This document shows, one piece after another, positions 61,058 through 64,000 of a stretch of 64,000 bases of DNA. Source of the DNA: Thioclava nitratireducens (GTDB lineage Bacteria; Pseudomonadota; Alphaproteobacteria; Rhodobacterales; Rhodobacteraceae). The stretch is from assembly GCF_001940525.2 (NCBI RefSeq), contig NZ_CP019437.1, positions 1,090,501 to 1,154,500 of the forward strand. Direction: 5' to 3'. Below the pieces are notes generated by a model. The model saw nothing but the letters and a program-made list of their open reading frames with translations. It made no database searches and was not told where the DNA came from. The stretch's first letter is position 1. Every line of letters begins with the position of its first letter. Made by a program: the position numbers and the translations under genes.

Positions 61058-61528
61058 ATGAAGTCTCTTCTAGCAACTTTGGCGCTGAGCACGGCGCTGA
61101 CCGTTCCCGCCCTCGCGTCGGCGCAGCCCGTCACGCTCAAGACCACGCTGAACAATTACGGCGGCGACGGCGCTTATCTCGCGCTCTATGTCACCGACCC
61201 GTCGGGCGCCTATGCGGGCAGCCTCTGGATGGCGGGTGGCAAGTCCAAATATTACGAGCATCTCCGCGACTGGTATCGCGCGACCGCGGGCGACCCGGCG
61301 CAGATCAACGGCATCACCGGCGCCAGCGTCGGCGCGGGCCGGACGCTCGAGATAACGCTCGATCTCGCGGATGCGCTCTTCGACGCCGGCTACACGCTCC
61401 ATGTCGATGCCGCCGTCGAGGACATGCGCGACAGCCCCAACGAGATCGCCGTGCCGCTGACCACGGACGGCGCGGGCAAGCCGGTCTCGGGCCGTCGCTA
61501 CGTGGCCGATTTCACCTACGACATGTGA
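61058..61528 (+). CDS. DUF2271 periplasmic protein with flavinylation-like motif
   Basis: A 156-aa exported protein. Signal peptide KSLLATLALSTALTVPALASA is followed by the DUF2271 domain (NNYGGDGAYLALYVTDPSG and LWMAGGKSKYYEHLRDWY). At residues 84-90, NGITGAS matches most of the Dxx(S/T)GA(S/T) motif used by ApbE to attach FMN, with Asn in place of Asp; S90 would be the attachment residue. The nearby apbE-like gene supports the idea, which remains inference. It sits between PepSY 2 and the reductase fusion gene. Confidence 0.88.
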   Translation: MKSLLATLALSTALTVPALASAQPVTLKTTLNNYGGDGAYLALYVTDPSGAYAGSLWMAGGKSKYYEHLRDWYRATAGDPAQINGITGASVGAGRTLEITLDLADALFDAGYTLHVDAAVEDMRDSPNEIAVPLTTDGAGKPVSGRRYVADFTYDM

Positions 61529-61539
61529 GGTGACAGGCC

Positions 61540-63747
61540 ATGATCCGCGCGTTTCATCGCTGGCCGGGGCTGATTGCCCTGGCGCTTGTCACGGTGCTGG
61601 CGCTTAGCGGCGCGGTGCTCGCGGTCTTTTCGGTTACGGAGCGGATCGCGGCGCCGCAGGCCGGCGCAGAGCTAAGCGTTGCGACCCTCGCCGAGCGCAT
61701 CCAGACTGTCTATCCGGGGCTCGAGCAGATCCGGCGTGCACCGTCGGGGCGGATCACCGCCTATTGGTTCGAGTCCGGACAGCCCGGTGCCGCCGTAATC
61801 GATCCCATGACGGGTCGCGGCGTCGCCTCGGCTGATCCGTATGGCTTTCAGCGTTGGCTGACCAACCTGCACCGCTCCCTCTTTCTCGGCGATCCCGGCC
61901 GTGTCGCGAGCGCGCTGGGCGCAGTCGCGATGCTTGTGCTCTCGGTCTCCGGAGCGATGCTCGTCGCGCGGCGTGTCGGCGGTTGGCGGAACTGGTTCTC
62001 CCGTTTGCGCGGGCCGCTCGCCGGGCGGCTCCATGTGGAGATCGCCCGCGTCGCGGTGATAGGTCTGATCTTCTCCTCCGTCACCTCTTTGTGGATGACG
62101 GCCTCGACCTTCGCGCTGATCCCGGATGGCGGGCCGTCGCTGGGCGTGCCCACCGAGGTGAGCGGCCAAACGGGCGCGTCGATTCCCGATCTCGGCTTGC
62201 TCGGCACCACGCCCGTCTCGGAACTGCGCAGCCTGAGCTTCCCCTATGACGGCGATGCCACCGATGTGTTCACGCTCAAGACCGATCGCGGCACCGGCTA
62301 TCTCGATCAGGGCACCGGCACCGTGCTCGCCTGGGCGGATCTGACCGCATGGCAACGCGTCTCGGAAACCATCTACACCCTGCATACGGGGCAGGGCGCT
62401 GCGCTGCTTGGTGCGGTGCTGGGTCTCATGGCGCTCGGCGTGCCGGCGATGGGTCTGACCGGCGTGTCGATCTGGCTCGTGGGGCGTCGCGGACGCCCGC
62501 GTGTCCGGGCCAACCAGTCGGCCGGGCGCGCGGAGACGATCCTTCTCGTCGGTAGCGAAAGCGGCAGCACATGGGGGTTTGCGACGACCCTGCACGCGGC
62601 GCTTCGCGCAGCGGGCCAGAGTGTTCACATCGCGCCGATGTCGTCCTTCGCCCCCGAGCGTTACGCCCGGGCCGATCGGATCATCGTGCTCGCGGCAACC
62701 TATGGCGACGGGGCGGAGCCCAGTTCCGCGAAAGGGTTCCTGACGAAACTCGAAGCCCATTCCGATGCGCTGGATATCCCGATTGCCGTGCTCGGCTTCG
62801 GGGACCGGAGTTTCCCTGCCTATTGCGCCTATGCCCAGACGGTTGCCGACACCGTGGACGCGAAGAGGTGGCCGGTTCTTCTGCCCTATGACACGATCGA
62901 CCGTCAGTCGCCGCAGGCCTTCGCGCGCTGGGGGCAGGCGCTGGGCGCGGTGCTCGGGATCGCGCTCGATCTGCAACACCAACCGACGCCGCCCGTCACG
63001 ACCGAACTCACGCTCCAGTCGCGGCGCGATTACGGGGCGGACGTGCAGGCGCCGACGTCGATCCTGCGCTTCTCGCTGCCGCGCGCTACGTTCTGGCAGA
63101 GGCTGACAGGTACGGGTTTCACGCGGTTCGCCGCGGGAGACCTGATCGGGATCCTGCCCGAAGGGGCGCCGACACCGCGCTTTTATTCGCTCGCGTCGTC
63201 GCGTCGCGACGGGTTTCTGGAGATCGTGGTCAGGAAGCATCCCGGCGGCCTGTGTTCGAGCCAACTGACGGCGCTCGAGCCGGGGGAGCGCGTTCGCGCA
63301 TTCATCCGGCGCAATCCTGCCTTCCGGCCGGACCGCTCGCATACGCCGCTGATTCTGATCGGCGCGGGCACGGGAATCGGCCCCCTTGTGGGCTTCGTGC
63401 GTGAGAACGAGCAACGTCGCCCGATCCACCTGTTCTTCGGCATACGCGATCCGCAAAGCGATTTCCTCTATGCGCAGGAGATCGGGGGTTGGAAGGACGA
63501 GGGCCGTCTGTCGCGGCTCGTGACCTCGGTCTCGCGCGGCCAGCGCCCGCGCTATGTGCAGGATGCGATGCGCGCCGATGGCCCCGAATTGGTTCGGCTC
63601 GTGCAGAGCGGCGCGCGGATCATGGTGTGCGGCGGGAGAGACATGGCGGCGGGGGTCGCCGATGCCCTTCACGATATCCTCGCGGCCTCTGGTCTGAGTG
63701 CGGCCAAACTGAAAACGGAGGGACGCTATGTCGAAGACATCTTCTGA
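61540..63747 (+). CDS. PepSY-TM/flavodoxin/FAD-NAD(P) reductase fusion
   Basis: A 735-aa membrane reductase. N-terminal PepSY_TM domain: helices near 9-31, 120-145, 165-190 and 280-305, with His in FHRWPGLIALAL and NLHRSLFLGDPG. A flavodoxin-like domain begins near 332 (LLVGSESGSTWGFA, then AATYGDGAEPSSAKGF). A FAD/NAD(P) reductase domain follows with FYSLASSRRDGFLEIV and HPGGLCSSQL, and the NAD(P)-binding LIGAGTGIGPLVGF near 606. The layout resembles CysJ fused to a PepSY membrane module. It should move electrons from cytoplasmic NAD(P)H across the membrane to DUF2271/PepSY proteins. Overlaps apbE by 20 nt. Confidence 0.92.
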   Translation: MIRAFHRWPGLIALALVTVLALSGAVLAVFSVTERIAAPQAGAELSVATLAERIQTVYPGLEQIRRAPSGRITAYWFESGQPGAAVIDPMTGRGVASADPYGFQRWLTNLHRSLFLGDPGRVASALGAVAMLVLSVSGAMLVARRVGGWRNWFSRLRGPLAGRLHVEIARVAVIGLIFSSVTSLWMTASTFALIPDGGPSLGVPTEVSGQTGASIPDLGLLGTTPVSELRSLSFPYDGDATDVFTLKTDRGTGYLDQGTGTVLAWADLTAWQRVSETIYTLHTGQGAALLGAVLGLMALGVPAMGLTGVSIWLVGRRGRPRVRANQSAGRAETILLVGSESGSTWGFATTLHAALRAAGQSVHIAPMSSFAPERYARADRIIVLAATYGDGAEPSSAKGFLTKLEAHSDALDIPIAVLGFGDRSFPAYCAYAQTVADTVDAKRWPVLLPYDTIDRQSPQAFARWGQALGAVLGIALDLQHQPTPPVTTELTLQSRRDYGADVQAPTSILRFSLPRATFWQRLTGTGFTRFAAGDLIGILPEGAPTPRFYSLASSRRDGFLEIVVRKHPGGLCSSQLTALEPGERVRAFIRRNPAFRPDRSHTPLILIGAGTGIGPLVGFVRENEQRRPIHLFFGIRDPQSDFLYAQEIGGWKDEGRLSRLVTSVSRGQRPRYVQDAMRADGPELVRLVQSGARIMVCGGRDMAAGVADALHDILAASGLSAAKLKTEGRYVEDIF

Positions 63748-64000
63748 TCTCGTGCGCCACGCCCTGCACGGCCCGACCATGGGCACCCGCTGGACCGCCC
63801 TGTTTTTCGCACCGCCCGGGCGCGATCCCGCGCCGATCCGGGCCGCGCTTCAGGCGGCGGTTGCGGAGGTGGACACCCAGATGTCCACGTGGAAACCCGA
63901 CAGCGAGCTGATGCGGCTCAATGCGGCTCCGGAAGGCGAATGGGTGAAGGTGCCCGGTCGCTTGGCCGAAGTGCTCCACCTCGGGCTGGAGATCGGCAAA
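63728..64000 (+). CDS. apbE: FAD:protein FMN transferase (ApbE), truncated by window end
   Basis: First 91 codons of an ApbE-family flavin transferase. GPTMGTRWTALF (about 14-25) and DTQMSTWKPDSELMRLN (about 49-65) are the family's N-terminal signature blocks. It should transfer FMN from FAD to a Thr/Ser in a partner protein; the DUF2271 protein upstream is the obvious candidate. No lipoprotein signal or signal peptide is seen in the part present, so this copy could be cytoplasmic or the start may differ. ATG overlaps the reductase stop by 20 nt. The gene runs off the right edge. Confidence 0.88.
   Translation, partial: MSKTSSDLVRHALHGPTMGTRWTALFFAPPGRDPAPIRAALQAAVAEVDTQMSTWKPDSELMRLNAAPEGEWVKVPGRLAEVLHLGLEIGK

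Overview
The window is a GC-rich (by eye about 64% G+C) chromosomal segment from an alphaproteobacterium, most likely of the Rhodobacterales (Rhodobacter/Paracoccus/Thioclava-like). Pointers are the codon use, a DUF1127 protein, sigma-EcfG-type promoters (GGAAC-N16-CGTT), a DESFPASDPP small protein, LuxR solos, and dense operons with ATGA overlaps. No rRNA, tRNA, IS element, phage gene or CRISPR array was seen. It is a metabolic region with several self-contained modules. The organism assignment is inference; no search was run.

Region 1 (1-24.8 kb) is a sugar-acid/sugar catabolic island. A DMT transporter and a DUF1127 protein are followed by a full four-carbon sugar-acid pathway: LtnD (dehydrogenase), OtnI (isomerase), OtnK (kinase) and OtnC (decarboxylase, giving DHAP), plus a second beta-hydroxyacid dehydrogenase. 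Two ribose-type ABC importers follow. The first (8.3-11.9 kb) sits with an epimerase-like dehydrogenase, a LacI regulator, an SDR and a tartrate/malate-type dehydrogenase. The second (17.3-22.1 kb) sits with DhaK, DhaL and an aldo/keto reductase, behind a divergent LacI regulator. The aldo/keto reductases at 6.1 and 23.7 kb are close paralogues. A palindrome TGACAGCGCTGTCA (or near match) recurs at three control points of the first half and probably forms one LacI regulon.

Region 2 (24.8-26.3 kb) has two divergent acyl-homoserine-lactone-binding LuxR-type genes, one lacking a DNA-binding domain. Region 3 (26.3-40.1 kb) is a galactoside island: a divergent IclR regulator, an ABC importer, cytoplasmic alpha- (GH36) and beta-galactosidase (GH2), and every step of the oxidative De Ley-Doudoroff route (galactose dehydrogenase, lactonase, DgoD, DgoK, DgoA) to pyruvate and glyceraldehyde 3-phosphate.

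Region 4 (40.2-45.8 kb) has a PQQ alcohol dehydrogenase with the Asp-x-Asp signature of lanthanide enzymes, its cytochrome c, and a TPP-riboswitch-controlled thiamin salvage operon (thiM-thiE-thiD-tenA). Region 5 (45.9-57.3 kb) looks like a general-stress-response zone: a CYP152-type P450 peroxygenase, small stress proteins, a BON protein, an SDR, a TPP enzyme, an enolase-superfamily protein, and a membrane protein/subunit-3/GMC-dehydrogenase set. Three exact and one near-match EcfG promoters drive genes here or nearby, and a fourth exact one precedes the cytochrome c/PQQ operon.

Region 6 (57.3-64 kb) is a two-component system divergent from an envelope electron-transfer locus: two PepSY proteins, a cytochrome b561-type protein, a DUF2271 protein with a flavinylation-like TGAS motif, a PepSY-flavodoxin-FAD reductase fusion, and ApbE (cut by the window end). 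Matching response-regulator-type direct repeats precede both halves. This is the best candidate for an incompletely described system.
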